DNA from: Conidiobolus incongruus B7586
Taxonomy: Eukaryota > Entomophthoromycota > Entomophthoromycetes > Entomophthorales > Conidiobolaceae
Direction: 5' to 3'
Assembly: GCA_000697335.1 (NCBI GenBank)
Contig: JNEM01013773.1
Span: forward strand, 1-33,366
DNA length: 33,366 nucleotides
Shown here: positions 1-13,483 of the stretch, one piece after another
Layout of the letters: the number at the start of each line of letters is the position of its first letter
How positions within the stretch are numbered: position 1 is the first letter of the stretch
Made by a program: the position numbers and the translations under genes
Notes under the pieces: model-generated
What the model was told of the DNA's origin: nothing
Seen by the model: only the letters and a program-made list of their open reading frames with translations
Database searches by the model: none

Positions 1-253
1 AAATATTTTTCAAATTTTAAAATTAATATTAATTTAATTTTTCAAAATTTATACTTTATTTATATAATTAAAATTCAATATTAAGTCAATATTTTTAAAC
101 TTATTATGTAATACATATGAGAGAATAAAATTTATTAAAATTAAAATTAATTAGTTAAAAATTCCTTAAATATTATTATATAAATTTTTATATGATAATT
201 CGTCCAATTTTATATTAAATAATTATTATTATCAGAATTATTAATAAAATAAA

Positions 254-1967
254 TTAAGACTTTATTAAATCGTAACCAGTTTTTAAAATTAAATAATTTA
301 AAGAACTGGGAGATATAAATCGATTGGAAATATATTGAATTAACTCATCTAGTCGTTTAATAATCTCTTTTTGATGAGATGGTTGGCACTTTGGATAAAT
401 GCTAAGATAATGAAACCCTGTTAAAAAGGTATAAAATTGACTCAGAGGATAGTAATCCGGAAATTCGACTATAAGTTTGAATAAGAGGTGACAATGATTT
501 AATACCTTTAATCGTTCTTTGGTTTCTAGTCCGTGGCGCTTGTTCTTCAATATCTCATACATTTCTAGCATGAATTCATGATAGGAAAGTTTGAGCTGGA
601 ATTCATAGTGGGATATTTTAGATTGAAACTGTTTTGATTTAGTTTTTAAACTTTGGAAAATTTCTATGCATTTGATAAAACAGTAAGTAGCTTCTCGAAT
701 ACTGATATTCCATTCGGTTTCAATTGATGACTCTTCAAACTTATTATTACATAAACTCCAAAAAATGCGAGAACATTGATCATTCAGAATTGTTAATTCG
801 GTGCTACATATGGAATATACATAATTTTCATTTGAATCTGAAAAATAAATGATGCTATTGGAATCTGGAGTTTGCCAATGAGCTTGAAATATGCTTAAAT
901 CTGATTCGCCAAATTCAGCCATAAAAGTGGGTGTAAACTTACGGAATCGACTATAGCTCGTGTTTCTCGATCGCACTTTAGAAAATAATAGTCGTCGATT
1001 ATATCGATCGATAGGAGAAAGATGAGAACAGTTCAAATGAAGTCCCAATGCGTAGCACATTCGGGTGGCATGAGCTTGACAAAAATTGGATAGCTGTAGA
1101 TTCCCTTTATTATAGAGCACCGAGCTATATATTACTAATGCTTGAATATTGGGAAGACTGATCTTTTTCACAATTTTTTTAATATTATTTTGTGCATATG
1201 TGTCCATATAAGATATCAGATCTTCAGTATTTTCTGATCTAAATTGAAAGGCAGAGTAATAAATTGCAGAAAGTAGAGATTGTGAAGCAGTTTTAGGATC
1301 AAAAGATTTAATACTGAAGTAAGGGTATAATGGATGAACTTCTTTAAAATAAGTTTCAATTAAACTATCCCAAAAACTTGCTTGACATAAAAGCTGAAGT
1401 GGACGTGCGAATGGAATTGGTAAATAATATTTAGGTAGAGGGCATTGAGCAGGTAATTCTAAACTTCTTTTTTCTATAAATTTTTGAAATTTAGGAATGT
1501 TTTGTATTTCTGTAGAGCATGATAAAAGAAAGTATGAGTGACTGAGATGTTCAGATGATATTATAAAGGTAGTAAATTCTGTAAAGTCACTAAATTGATC
1601 CCAGGTTGGTAAATTAAAAAGGAATTCTTGTGAAGAATTTCCAGTAATAATTAAACACTGTTTTGCGTTGAAAGTTTGAATATATTTAGAATTATCTAAA
1701 TCAATAATAAATTAGGTCGTTAAATAATTAAATAAAAATGTTCATACCTATTGTATGGCTAAATGCATTTAATAAAACCCTTGAAGACTTGACCTTCTCT
1801 TTACTACTTTTAAATTTATAAGAATATATTTTACAGTCATTATCTTCCACTTTATTTTTCATCGTTTTGGGTTTACAATTCTTACAATAGATAGCGTTTA
1901 ATTTTATCATTTCTATTTTACATATTATACAAAGCTTATATTGAACCATTTGTTCTTTTATCTTCAT
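254..1967 (-). CDS. Fungal-type transcription factor (middle homology region) with four-Cys N-terminus, copy A
   Basis: I read this as a two-exon gene: exon 1 1967-1748, a 52-nt intron 1747-1696 (donor GTATGA, CTAAT branch-like site, acceptor TTTAG), exon 2 1695-254; 553 aa. The frame is open across the whole of exon 2, so the ATG at 1207 is internal and not the start. Exon 1 begins with ATG AAG ATA and carries C-x2-C-x11-C-x2-C around residues 13-31, followed by a lysine-rich stretch. Exon 2 resembles the regulatory domain of fungal zinc-cluster factors: a region with FWDSLIETYF and HPLYPYFSIKSF, then a helical core with HATRMCYALGLHL and SPIDRYNRRLLF. A paralog lies about 2.6 kb upstream with the same intron position and phase and an exon 2 of identical length, which supports the model. 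Known of the family: nuclear, DNA-binding regulators. Inferred: target genes unknown; DNA binding uncertain because two of the six canonical cysteines are absent. Confidence 0.75.
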
Positions 1968-4563
1968 TTTAGTTTATATGGATAATAAAGAATCAGTTAT
2001 TGTATGGTATAATTAATTATGATCAAAGTATTTTAAGAAAATATACTTAATGAAAAATGTGTTATTATTTTAAGATCTGATAATTTATTTATTAATTGTG
2101 GTATATGACTTGTTATAGTATTTTACACTTATTAAACACGTTTCTCAAATATATAATTCCTCTAATTTTGCCAAATTTAAATAAATGAGTTTGTTTATGG
2201 GTTTGAGTAAAAGTATCAAACAAATTTTAAAATATAAGAATATTTGGAGGTTATAGCTTATTCATATATTGTTAATATTTACTATTGAAATAAATGAGAA
2301 AATATGTCTATATTCATTTATTTCGAATCTAATGGAATATTACTTTAATAATTTATCAGATATTATCAGATATTATCATTAATTAATCACTACATATTAA
2401 CTGGATTTTATTTATCAGATTTTCTCACAATTCAAAACAAATCAAATACATTAAAGGTTTTATTTATTAAGATATAAGAAATTTATATTATCCTAATTTT
2501 CAATTTATTTTTAATATATTCAAAAATTAAGTATTTAAATGAATATTTTGGTTTTATTTATATATTGATTAATTCAATACTAACCATGGAGATATTGTAT
2601 ATATTTTCATTTCAATTTATTATTGAAAGATTTGTCAATAACAATAGTTTATTTTTAGCATAAGTATATTAAATCAGTGAATAAAATTTGATTGTGAAAG
2701 TTTATTATAATCAAATTTAAAATAAAATTTTAAAAATACCAGTAGACTCATCAATGTTAAAATAAACCATTTTTATCAGTTATTCTGCCATAAGAATATA
2801 CGCTAATAACTTTTTAACAAATCGGTTTTAATACTACAAAATAATTCACATTATTATAATTACTGTTATCAAAATTGTACATTAATCAATAATTTGATAA
2901 TTGGGATATAATTCGAATCACATTAATTATGATATACAACCATCCTATATTAATATTTATTATATACTTTAAAATTCTATATTGTAAATTTATAAAAATA
3001 TGAATTAACTTAAATATGTTAAATTTATAATATCAATATATTTGGAATATGAAATAATAAGCTTTCTATCAATTTAATTATTATGTAGCATATATCAACG
3101 TCAAGACTATAAAATATCAATATTTGATCCAAAACAAATAGTTGAATAGAATTAATAAAGCAAAGTTTATTTGAGTCACGATGATTTGGAAAAGTAAACT
3201 TAATGTAATATATTTATAAAAATTTACAAATAGCTTTTATTATTAAATTTAAAATATGATAGTTGAGCAAATTAGGTGCGAATAATATATAATATACTTG
3301 ATTAAAATAAAAATATTTTTATCAAATGGATAACAATGCAAAGTGAATTGTATAATGTGGACTTGTTCAAAAAAATTATGTATATCCTGCATTATCTCCT
3401 GCTTTGTATTATCAAAAATATTTAAAATGATTAACGATATAATATATAATCATATTGGTCTAACAATATTTTTTTCATTTTCAAATATATCAACCAATGA
3501 TCATATATTATAAAATTTGTTCTTTTTATTCAGTAAAATATATTTTATAAAATGAGGAATGTTGGAAAACCATTTAGATATGAGTATACTATAAATTTGA
3601 TTTTGGAAATCCTTTAAAATATAATATTAAATAGCTTGATTATGTTTAATTGTACTAGAAGTATAAAATAAAATAAAATAATATAGATTGAAAATAAATT
3701 CAAATACTTTAAATCAATTATCAATTTAATATGATGAATGGTTAATTTGATAAAATATAAAACTCTATTTAATACTAGAATATAAAAATAAAACACAATA
3801 GTGAAAAGGAATATTAGAAAGATTGACCATTGATATCAGTATAATGATCTTAATATTTTTCACATCTTTAAAAATCAATTATTTACAAAGATATATAAAT
3901 ATATTGATTGAAAATAAAAAAATAAAAGAATATAAAATTAACATTTAAGGGCAAATTAAAAATAGATGAATAAATATAAAAATATAATGTAAGTAATGTA
4001 TAAATAGTGATATTAAAATGAACTCATTTAATTGTAAGACTGTCCGAATACTTTAATCCAGTATAATTTATTATCAATATAAATTATTATCATAAATTTA
4101 AGGAATATCAATTATAGCTTTTATTATAATATAAATTAATGGTTAGTAAAATCTATATCAATTTAAATACTAATCATTTTGTAAAAATATAAATTAAAAT
4201 TTTAAAAAATTTAGTTATTAATTATAAAATGATACTCTATAAATGTGTAGTACTCGATTTCTCAATTGATTCCATAAAATATTCTTATTAAATTTTCTAT
4301 CATTATTATAATAAAAATTGAAAATAATAAATTGACAACTAAAATTTTAAGTATTACATTAAATTGTGTCAAGCTATTATTTTTAATATCAATCATAAAT
4401 GATAACTTGAAATTTTCTATATAATAATGATAATTAGGTCAAAATGTTTGTTAAGGCCATAGTCTGTTAAAATTTGAATTTTAAATCAAAGCATTGTTTT
4501 CACTTAAACTTATTTTCAAAATAAATATTTATTAATTATATATATATTATTAATTATAATTAT
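1968..4563. other. AT-rich spacer between transcription-factor copies A and B
   Basis: About 2.6 kb with frequent stops in all frames. The only open frames are short (for example 3614-3796, minus) and have low-complexity Ile/Leu/Tyr composition typical of AT-rich noncoding DNA. A short direct repeat of a 10-nt unit (tattatcaga) occurs near 2361-2380. It must contain the promoter of copy A and the 3' end of copy B, but I see no specific motif to mark. Confidence 0.6.
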
Positions 4564-6280
4564 TTAAGATTTTAAAGATTCATATCCAGTTTTCAAAATT
4601 AAGAAATTAAGGGCATTAGACAAATGAAACGTTCTTGAAATATAAGCAAAGATCTCATCCAGTCGATGTTTGATGTCTTTTTTCTGAGATGGACTGCATT
4701 TTGGATAAATATTAAGATAGTGGAAACCAACTAAAAATGTTAAAAATTGACTAAGTGGATTGGAATCTCCGAAATCAATGACTGCTTCAAATAAAAAATG
4801 ACAGTGATCTAATATTTTAACTATTTGATCTGTCTCAAGTCTCTTGAATTTGTTTTTCAATACGTCGTACATTTCTAACATTACTTCGTGGTATATCATC
4901 TTCACTTGGAATTGATACCCAGATATTTTAGATTGATATTGAGGGAATCGAGCTTTTAGAGTTTGAAAAACATCAAGACATGTTTTATGTTTAAGGGAAA
5001 TTCCTTGATAACTCTTGTTCCATTCCCTTTTAAATGAAGAATAATTGGCCCTATTTATATAGGAATTCCAAATCATATTAGCACATTCATCATTAAGTTT
5101 GGCCAATTCTGTACTACATACTGAATAGATGTAATTTTCATCTGGATTGGAATATTTAAATATTGTATTTGAATTTGGTATTTGCCATTTGGGTAGAAAT
5201 GTGCTCAGATCAGATTCACCAAACTCAGTGATATAGCTAGGTGTAGAATTATGAAAACCACACAAACCAATATTGACTGATCTTATTCTGGCAAAGAGAA
5301 GCTTTCGATTGTATCGATCTATAGGAGATAAGTTTTTACAATCCAAATGCAATCCCAAGGCATAGCTCATTCGAGTGGCATGTGCTTTACAGCTGTGGGC
5401 GAGGGTAAAGTTACCTTCCATATGAAAAAGAGATGAATAGATAATTAATGCTTGTGTATTGGATACATTGACTGTTTTGACCATCTTTCTAACGTTACGA
5501 TTAGCGTAGCTCTGCATATATGATACTAATTCCATTGGTTTTTCGCTTAAAAATTGGAATCCGCAGTAGTAAATGGCCGAAAGTAAAGACTGAGAAGCTG
5601 AACTTGGATCAAAACTGCTAATACTAAATACTGGAGATGTTGGATGAAATTCTCTGAAATAACTAATAATTAAACTTTTCCAAAAATTAGCCTGATATAA
5701 AAGTTGGAAAGGACGCGCGAGAGGAACAGGAAAATAAAGTTTGGATATAGTACATAGGGGAGGGAATTCGTTGTTTCGATTTTCAATTATTTTTTGAAAT
5801 TTGGGAATATTTTGTATCTCGGAAGAGCAAGATAAAAGAAAGTGAGAGAAGCTAAGTTGGTCAGTTTTAATAATATAGGTTGTGAATTCTTCAAAATTAC
5901 TAAATTGTTCCCAAGTTGGCATATTAAATAGTTGTTGATGTGACTTATTTCCATAAAATGTCAAACCTCTTTCTGGATTAGGATCAGTGATACATAGCGA
6001 ATTTTCTAACCTCAAAATAAGTATTAAAATTTATAATACAAATACTGATTTTACCGATTTTAGAGATGGAAGTGTTTAGTAAAATCCTTGACGAAATTAT
6101 TTGTTTGTTGTTATTCTTAAATTGATAAAAATAGAGCTTGGGGACATTATCTTTAATGCCGGTTTTATTTACTATTCTTTTAGGTTTACAATATTTACAA
6201 TTAGATTCTGAAAATCTAACCAATCCCTTATTACAAGTTATGCATAGTTTATACTGGACAATATTATTATTAAAACTCAT
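4564..6280 (-). CDS. Fungal-type transcription factor (middle homology region) with four-Cys N-terminus, copy B
   Basis: Two exons: 6280-6055 and 6005-4564, with a 49-nt intron 6054-6006 (donor GTAAAA, acceptor GTTAG); 555 aa. The splice restores a phase-1 codon (G|AA) and joins SKI to ENSLCITD. The frame can be extended upstream of 6005 only from a TTG, so the true start is the ATG in exon 1. Exon 1 has C-x2-C-x11-C-x2-C at about residues 13-31, then KPKR. Residues about 185-320 form the middle homology region: LLSAIYYCGFQFLSE, then HATRMSYALGLHLDC and SPIDRYNRKLLFARIRS. Blocks such as LPTW/MPTW-x-QFS and QNIPKFQK are shared with copy A. No Zn2Cys6 cluster is present. Inferred role: nuclear regulator of unknown targets. 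A protein-binding rather than DNA-binding role is possible. Confidence 0.78.
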
Positions 6281-7299
6281 TTCAATTTATAGAAATCTTA
6301 TATTACTAATAAAATTGTTTTTTATTATAATCAATATCAAATCTATAAGAATATTATAATTTATTTACGCAATATTAATTACAATGAAAATAGTTATTAA
6401 ATTCTGAGTGGATTAAGTAGGTCAAATACTAAATATATACTAAATTCTCTCAATTTATGGGATTTTTGATTTTAATGAATTAATGTTTTGAATTCTCATT
6501 GTTATTGTGTTTCTTTTGAATATTTGAATATTTAATTCATTTATATCATTTGCAATTATTAGAAAATATTAGAATGAAATAATAAATACTTGAAACAAGT
6601 TATTTTTTCATTTGTATATTTAATGAGTACACAGTATTAATTTTATTATTCTTGTGTTCACAAAACAATCAGGTTCAGCCTGTTTGTGTTTTGAATTTGA
6701 TTTCTTTAATAGATTCAAATATCATATCTATATAATTCATTAGCCATAGATACAAAAAATGAGTGATAAGATTATTAAGTAGTTTAAATTACCTATTATC
6801 ATAATAACAGTAATTCGAATATAAATTTTGAAATTGTATTTATTTTGACTCATTAAAAATACATACTGCAAAAATATAATATCTACTATTAGTTTTGATT
6901 TGATCATTTATTTTAGATTTGAATAATTCTCAGAATTTATATTTTATTTTATTAAACTTAGAATTTATCAAATTTAAGTTCTAAATAAATATTATAAATA
7001 TTACAAATATTGCAAATATTTATTAAATAATGACAAAATTAACTTAACATATCGTGCTCCATGAGCAATATATCGTTGATTATAATATTGTAGATAATTA
7101 ACTTATAATTAAGAATATAATCTTTATCGAGTAAATATCAAATGATAAGATTCCAAACTATGCAAAAAATGTTTAACAAAAACACAATGAATTGTCTTGT
7201 GAAATTGGAGTTTTATATTATATAATGGAATAATAAGTATATCTGATATATATATGAATAAGAGTCATATCACAGAAAACTGATTATGATTTAATTTTG
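6281..7299. other. AT-rich spacer upstream of copy B
   Basis: About 1 kb without a credible frame on either strand. It should hold the promoter of copy B (minus strand) and the 3' flank of the pseudogene copy. A plus-strand frame overlapping 6138-6359 is only the antisense of exon 1 plus leader. Confidence 0.6.
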
Positions 7300-8968
7300 A
7301 TTCATTCATTTTAAGTATTTAAAATTAAAAAAAATTAGAGAACTAAATGGAAAAAATCGATTAGAAATATGTCGAATAACTTCTTCTAATCTGTCTATGA
7401 TTTCATGCTCTTGGGATGCATTACATATTGTGTAAACACTGAGATATTAAAGGCCCACAAAAAAGATAAAGAACTGGTTGAGTCGATTTAAATCCAGAAT
7501 TCCAACATCAAATTTGAGCAGGTGATGGCAATGATCTAATACTGTAATAAGGTGTTCTGGTTCGAAATCCTCCTGTTTATTTTTTAATATGTCATACATT
7601 GCTAACATAAATTCATGATATAGCATAGTCACTTGAAATTCGTATTCCGATATCCTAGATTGAAATTCCTGGAATTTTACCTTTTAGAGATTAAAAAATT
7701 TCAATACATTTGATAAAATAAGAGATATCTCGATGACTTTTTTTCTGCTCCTTTTTGAAAGGTTAATTTCCAACCTTATTAATTCAAGAACTACAAATAT
7801 TATAGTTAGATACATCATTAAACTTGGAAAATTCTACACTGCATGCAGGTTAGATAAAATTTTCATTTGGATTGAAATAATATATTATGCAATTAGAATC
7901 AGGAGTTTGCCACTTTGTCTGGAATGCATGCAGGTTTAATTCTCCCAACTCGGTTTATAATTAGGGGAAGAGTTATGAAGTCCAGAAAATCCAAAATTAG
8001 ATCATCTGATCTTAGAGAAGAGTACTTTTCGACTGTATTGCTCAATTGAAGAAAGACGCTTCTGGTCCAAATATATTTCTAATGCCTAGCCTATTCGGGT
8101 TGCATGTGCTTGACACGTATTGGCAAAACTTATATTCCCTTGTAAATGATATAAAGTAGCTTAAATGATCAATGCTTGTGCACTAGATGCAATGACTGTT
8201 TTAATCATGTTTTTAATGTTCTTCTTGATATGATTTTTCATGTATGATGAAAGCTCTTCAAGTTGTTCGGATTAAAACTTAACACCAGAATAGTAGATAG
8301 CGAAGAGTAATATCTAAGGAGCTTTTTCAGGATCAAACAATTTAATTTCAAATACTGAGTTTAGTGGATGGAGTTTCCTTAAATATATCTTCATTAAATT
8401 TTATTAGTGGCTAGCCTGATATAAATGATGGTGACGGCATGCAAGCGGATTGGTAGAATGAGATTGATATACTTCATAAGGATGATTGAATAGATGACTT
8501 CTATTATTGATGTATCTTTGATATTTTTGAGTATTCTATATCCTTGAAGACCATGATAAAATAAAACAAGAATAGCTAATCTTCAAAGTTACTAAATCGA
8601 TCCTAAGTGATCAAGTCGAAAAGTTGTTTCTGCTTTGTATTAGAAATATGAATAAACTTTTTTCTATGTCAAGATTTTGAATATACAGTTAAGTTTCTAA
8701 AATGAAATTATTTATTCCAATTGAAATTAATACATAAGCAGCTAATAGTACCTGTGATGAGATTAAAACAATTTGAGATACCTCTTAGAGAGCTAGAGTG
8801 ATTTGTATTATTAGCTTTATATAAAAATATATTACCCTTGGTAACAATAATCAGTTTGGATTTTTTCTTTATTTTAAAATATATACAATAATTATCTAAC
8901 AGTTTAATTAATCAAGTATTACATTTATACAGACATAATACTGTACAATATCAGTTTTATAACTCCTA
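7300..8968 (-). pseudogene. Decayed third copy (C) of the four-Cys transcription-factor family
   Basis: The minus strand aligns with copies A and B over their whole length. The exon-1 relic is near 8968-8770: the start region reads ATAGGAGTTA where copy B has ATGAGTTTTA, and one cysteine codon of the C-x2-C pairs has become TTT. Later landmarks are recognisable in order: the TWEQFSNF block (8616-8590) with its Trp codon changed to TAG, the CKAHATR block (about 8120) followed by a stop where Tyr stands in B, and an intact 61-codon stretch (7632-7447) covering YHEFMLAMYDILKNK and LDHCHHLL that ends where a His codon of copy A is replaced by TAA. Several in-frame stops and frame changes occur between, so no full protein can be made. 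It is a head-to-tail tandem copy, consistent with local duplication and loss. Confidence 0.85.
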
Positions 8969-11900
8969 TTCTTTGAATAGATTTTTGTTAAAGTGTGTAA
9001 AGGAACTGTAACTTCATTTCGGTATTAAAATTCAATTGATGGTCAAGTATTCTAATAGATTCAATGAAGCAAATTGATAAAATCTGTTATTAATCTGGAT
9101 TTTTAATTTGTATTTAATTTTCTTTAACAATATTTTTAATATTTTGAATATTGTGATCTTTTGATATTGAATATATGTTGAATTTCACATTAATACCATA
9201 GTGTATCCCATACAAAAATAATCATTTAAAGGATAGTTCAATTATTATAATACATAATTAGAAGTATCAAGATGAAAATCTTTTGTTAATAATATGGTTC
9301 ATGTTAGCTTTTTATATCATATAATTGAATTTGATTAATAAATATAATTTTAATTTTTTAACTCAGCATCTGAGTCCAAAATAAGAATATATATTATGAT
9401 TTTAGTTTTGTAATTATATTAAATTATCTAAACTTATTCAATAAACCTTAATTCTTTTTAATTGTTACTATAATTTTGTTTATTTTAACTAATCGAACTC
9501 GAAGGCGTAACCGATTCAAACAGTTAGTAGAGAATAGGAGTCAAGAAATAAATAACTAGTTAATAAACAATAAGTTTCTTTTAGATCACTATTCCTGTAT
9601 ATTTAATCAAAGGCTAATATAAGACTATCAAAATTCCCTCTTTATTAATATTCTAGAAATTTAATGGTAATGAGATCAAGAATAAAGAATGGGGTATTTA
9701 TATTTTAAATATTGAATGTTACACCTTTACACTATTGACATAATTTTTTGTATGAAAACATATTTATAATTAATAGTTCAGTTTAATTTTTTTACAATTT
9801 TATAAAAGGTTATATATTATCCTTATCCATATCAATAATATATGATATTAAAGATTAAAGATCTGGAAATTTTAAAAATTAAGATATTTGGTTTGATTTA
9901 GAAGTTTGATTTTGGATATTTATTAAGATTATATGAGGAAAATACCTTTGAACTATAATAATAATAATATAGGACTCAAACTATATTAAAGAGATATTTG
10001 ACCAAGCTTTCAAAAACAATAGTCTAATAATATTTCATATTTTTATTACAAATACTAGTATTTAGTATTACTTGGTATAATTACAGCTTTGGTTTGAGAA
10101 TTCTTAACACTGAATCAAAATTGATTTTAACTTAATAGATCAGTTTCTAAATGAAAAAAATAGGTTATTTTAAATTATTATTGTTTTATTTGGCTTAATG
10201 AGAATTAAAAAAACTTAGGTTTATCAATTTAATATTATCTGAGACAAGTCCTTTACTTGTTAAAGAATTTAACACGTAATTTGATGGAAGAAATAAATAT
10301 TTATACTGGAAGCTTTGACCTAATTTTAAAGCATTTTAAATAGCGAATGTTTCAATTGCGTATTTGTTTATAAATAACACAATTGATCAAATTTTGAAAT
10401 AACATATTAAGGAATTATTATGATATTTTTTACACTCCAATATAGTTATTAAAATATAATTTTCAATTTTTACTTATATTCCTAATTATTAATTTGGTAA
10501 CTAAAATTAATACTTTTTGGTTAATATTTGAATTCTTTATAATATTTTCAAGTTTTGAAAATTAATGAAAAGCCGGTTCTTGAATTTCTTACTAAATTTT
10601 ATGTTATATGTTTACTATTCAATCAGTCATAAATTTATATTTGAATTTTATCCAAATTTCTGATTTTTATCAAATTTTATTCAAATAAATTATTTGAATA
10701 TGAAAAATGAATATGTTTTTGTTATTTCTCTATTAACTCAGTTAATTTCATTCAAATACTCTCATGTTTGATATTCTTCACAATGGTTTATTATCTTTAA
10801 TTGTTGAATTGAGCCATTTTACTACATAATTGTTTTATTATTTAAAGTATTCCTATGCATTTCTAAGGTACACTATCATAATTATTATTGCTGCATTTAA
10901 GTTACAGAATTATTCAGTATATTTTTCCCAATCCAATATCATTTAAGCTTTCATTAAAGTATATACGTTTATTGTTAAATTTCAATTTATGATATATCTA
11001 AGGATTCAAAGTTTTAATGAAAACATTTTTTAAATATAATAATCACTGTTGGAGTTGATTTAACAAATACCACCTCACAAACTATTGTTATAAAAATATA
11101 TATTTTAATCTCAAGTTATTTTTGAATTATAGGTTTAAATATTCAAAGTAATTAGCTTCATACAATATATATTTATCTGTAATTGGGGACTATGGATTTG
11201 TCACAGTTGATAGTATTTTGTATGTCTTGTTTCCAAATCTAAGCATTCAGAATCAATATAGTAAAATATATCAGTAAAAATTGGTTTACTGTATCAACTA
11301 ATGAGATTTAATTTCTAATACCGTTTGGCGATTTCGATTAATTTCGTCAAATTTATTGATAGTTGTTTGAATGGATCCGAAATTCAACCTTTATATTCTC
11401 TAGACTTCAATTATTTTATTGATGTTATGTCATCACCATTATCGTGATCATCCAGAAATCAAAATCATATTCTTGCATTATTTTCTATTTTGACATCTTA
11501 ACAGACTTGGTGGACTGAATTTATCAGAATATACTCTTGACTATTCATTAAATATTATCACAAGATTTAAAAATTCAAAGCGTTTCAAAAAATATTATTA
11601 TAATGAATTTATTATAAAAACCCATCTGTTTACAAAATATCAAATATACTCAATTTGTTTGATTTAGTGAAAATATGAAATTCTGCATAATATATTCTGA
11701 ATGAGATTATTCAAAATCCATTGATTAATTAAATTTTATGATTCTACATTGCATTACTCAATATGAATCCTAAAATGGTCATAATTTAATGATGTTATAC
11801 AAATTATGCAATGCACAGCCAATTTTGAACAATATTTATAAATTTATTTTATATGATTTATTTTAAAGAATATTTTGTAATTGAATTTATAAAATAATAA

Positions 11901-13480
11901 TATTCACGTTAGAATTTAAATCTACCATGATTGTTAATCTTAAAAAATTTTGGTATAAAAACCCTCAAATAATTTTCTATTTTTTACTATAGAATCTGTA
12001 AATTCAAATTTCGTGATAAGAAGGTGTAAAACATGGCTCATATTAATTATATTGGCTATAGTTAATATATTAATAATAATTTTTAATTGAATATTTGGCT
12101 TTTGTATTATCTATTAATCAGAAAATTGGGTGTTATGGCCAATATTACATCTCACATGGCAATGGAATTTGATAAAAAGTTTACATATATAAAGATATAA
12201 CAATTTGATAATCTAATTTTTCAAATTTTCAATGAAATTTCCTAATGCTGAACATATATTTATCATTAGTCAAATTTGCATTAACTAGCTTAAATTTACT
12301 TGAATAAACAATGGTATAGAGATATAAAGGTATTAAAGAAAAATTAATATTTGCTATTTCCACTATAAATTTCAATACTATATTGGTGAAATATGTACTA
12401 TTGTAGATGTTGTCTAATTCTATATATCTAAATATAAATTATATTAATATTTAAAAGTGAGAGTAATAATTTAATTTTGATAGAGTTAATTTCTAACAGA
12501 GATAAGAATAAATAATTATAAATTTTTATATTTGTAAAACTATTAGGAAATCTAAAAATATTTTTCTGAAAAATATATAGTCATGAATATATAAACACCG
12601 ATGGATATAATGATTGTTTTCAACGAATAGTGAAATACTAAACTGTTAAGGTTAATACACTAATTAATAATTTAATTTAATAAACCTAGTTTGCAAAATG
12701 ATACTATTGATTGAATTATATTTTGGAAATTTCAGATAAACTTGTTTATAAGTTAAAAATATGCAATCATTCGAGATTTAAAAAATTGTCAAGTAAGAAG
12801 TATTTTGAAAATAATATAAACAGGATATCAAATTATAGAGGACTTGTTTACATATTAAATAAAGTTTTCTATTCATTTATGGGACGTTATTTCATTAGAT
12901 ATTCTATATTGTTTTTAAGTATTTTAAATAAGAATAAATTTATTAAATGAGAATAACAAATGTGGCAGAGTTGAAATGTTATAATTTACTGCTATTCGTC
13001 TAAATTTTTCCAATTAAAATTTATTTTCATCCTAATTTATAAATAGTTATATCATAATATGATACAAAGACACCATAATTTGCTAATTTATTCATATTTG
13101 AAATATTATATTTGAATTTTTCAAAAATTATTTAATTTCAATTCAGGTTAAAAACAAGTAAGAAATTATAAAACAATAATTTTCATAATATCTAGAGATT
13201 CAAATATTGTATAATTAAATATATGTTCCAACTAACTGGTTACAATTTCCTACATATTATTTAATAAAATAATCAATAGAATTGGAATAATAGCCGTAAT
13301 TTCGATTTTAATGAATATCTTATTATTTTTTATAAGTGTCAATTCAAGTTTTCAATCAATTGATAATTGTGAAATACCAGTCTGTTTTTAGCCAATTATG
13401 CTAATTTAGATTTAATTGATTGAGATAATTGATAAAGATTAGGAATTGAATGAAATTTTAAATGAGTTTGATGAATTTGA
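8969..13480. other. 4.5-kb AT-rich gene-poor spacer
   Basis: No frame here resembles a known protein. A plus-strand frame at 12711-12950 starts at TTG and encodes 79 residues rich in Lys/Asn/Ile/Tyr with no recognisable motif; I do not call it a gene. The stretch about 11160-11520 is less AT-rich than its flanks and contains several CpGs, but all frames are interrupted; it may be an old gene relic. A small CpG-bearing island lies at 9490-9530. No tRNA fold or tandem array was recognised. Confidence 0.55.
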
Positions 13481-13483
13481 ATA

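Noticed and set aside
1201-1207. The ATG at 1207 as start of transcription factor copy A.
   Set aside because: The frame stays open and homologous to copy B for about 490 nt upstream of it and connects to exon 1 through a consensus intron.
3614-3796. A hydrophobic 60-codon minus-strand frame resembling a membrane peptide.
   Set aside because: Ile/Leu/Phe/Tyr runs are what AT-rich noncoding DNA encodes by chance; no supporting context.
5984-6015. Copy B starting at 6015.
   Set aside because: That position is a TTG inside the intron; the spliced model starting at ATG 6280 matches copy A.
9486-9540. A CpG-bearing patch that briefly looked like a tRNA relic (TTCGA-type words on the minus strand).
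   Set aside because: No acceptor, D-arm or anticodon stem could be paired around it.
12711-12950. A 79-codon plus-strand frame.
   Set aside because: It begins at TTG, has low-complexity Lys/Asn/Ile/Tyr composition and no recognisable motif or splice context.
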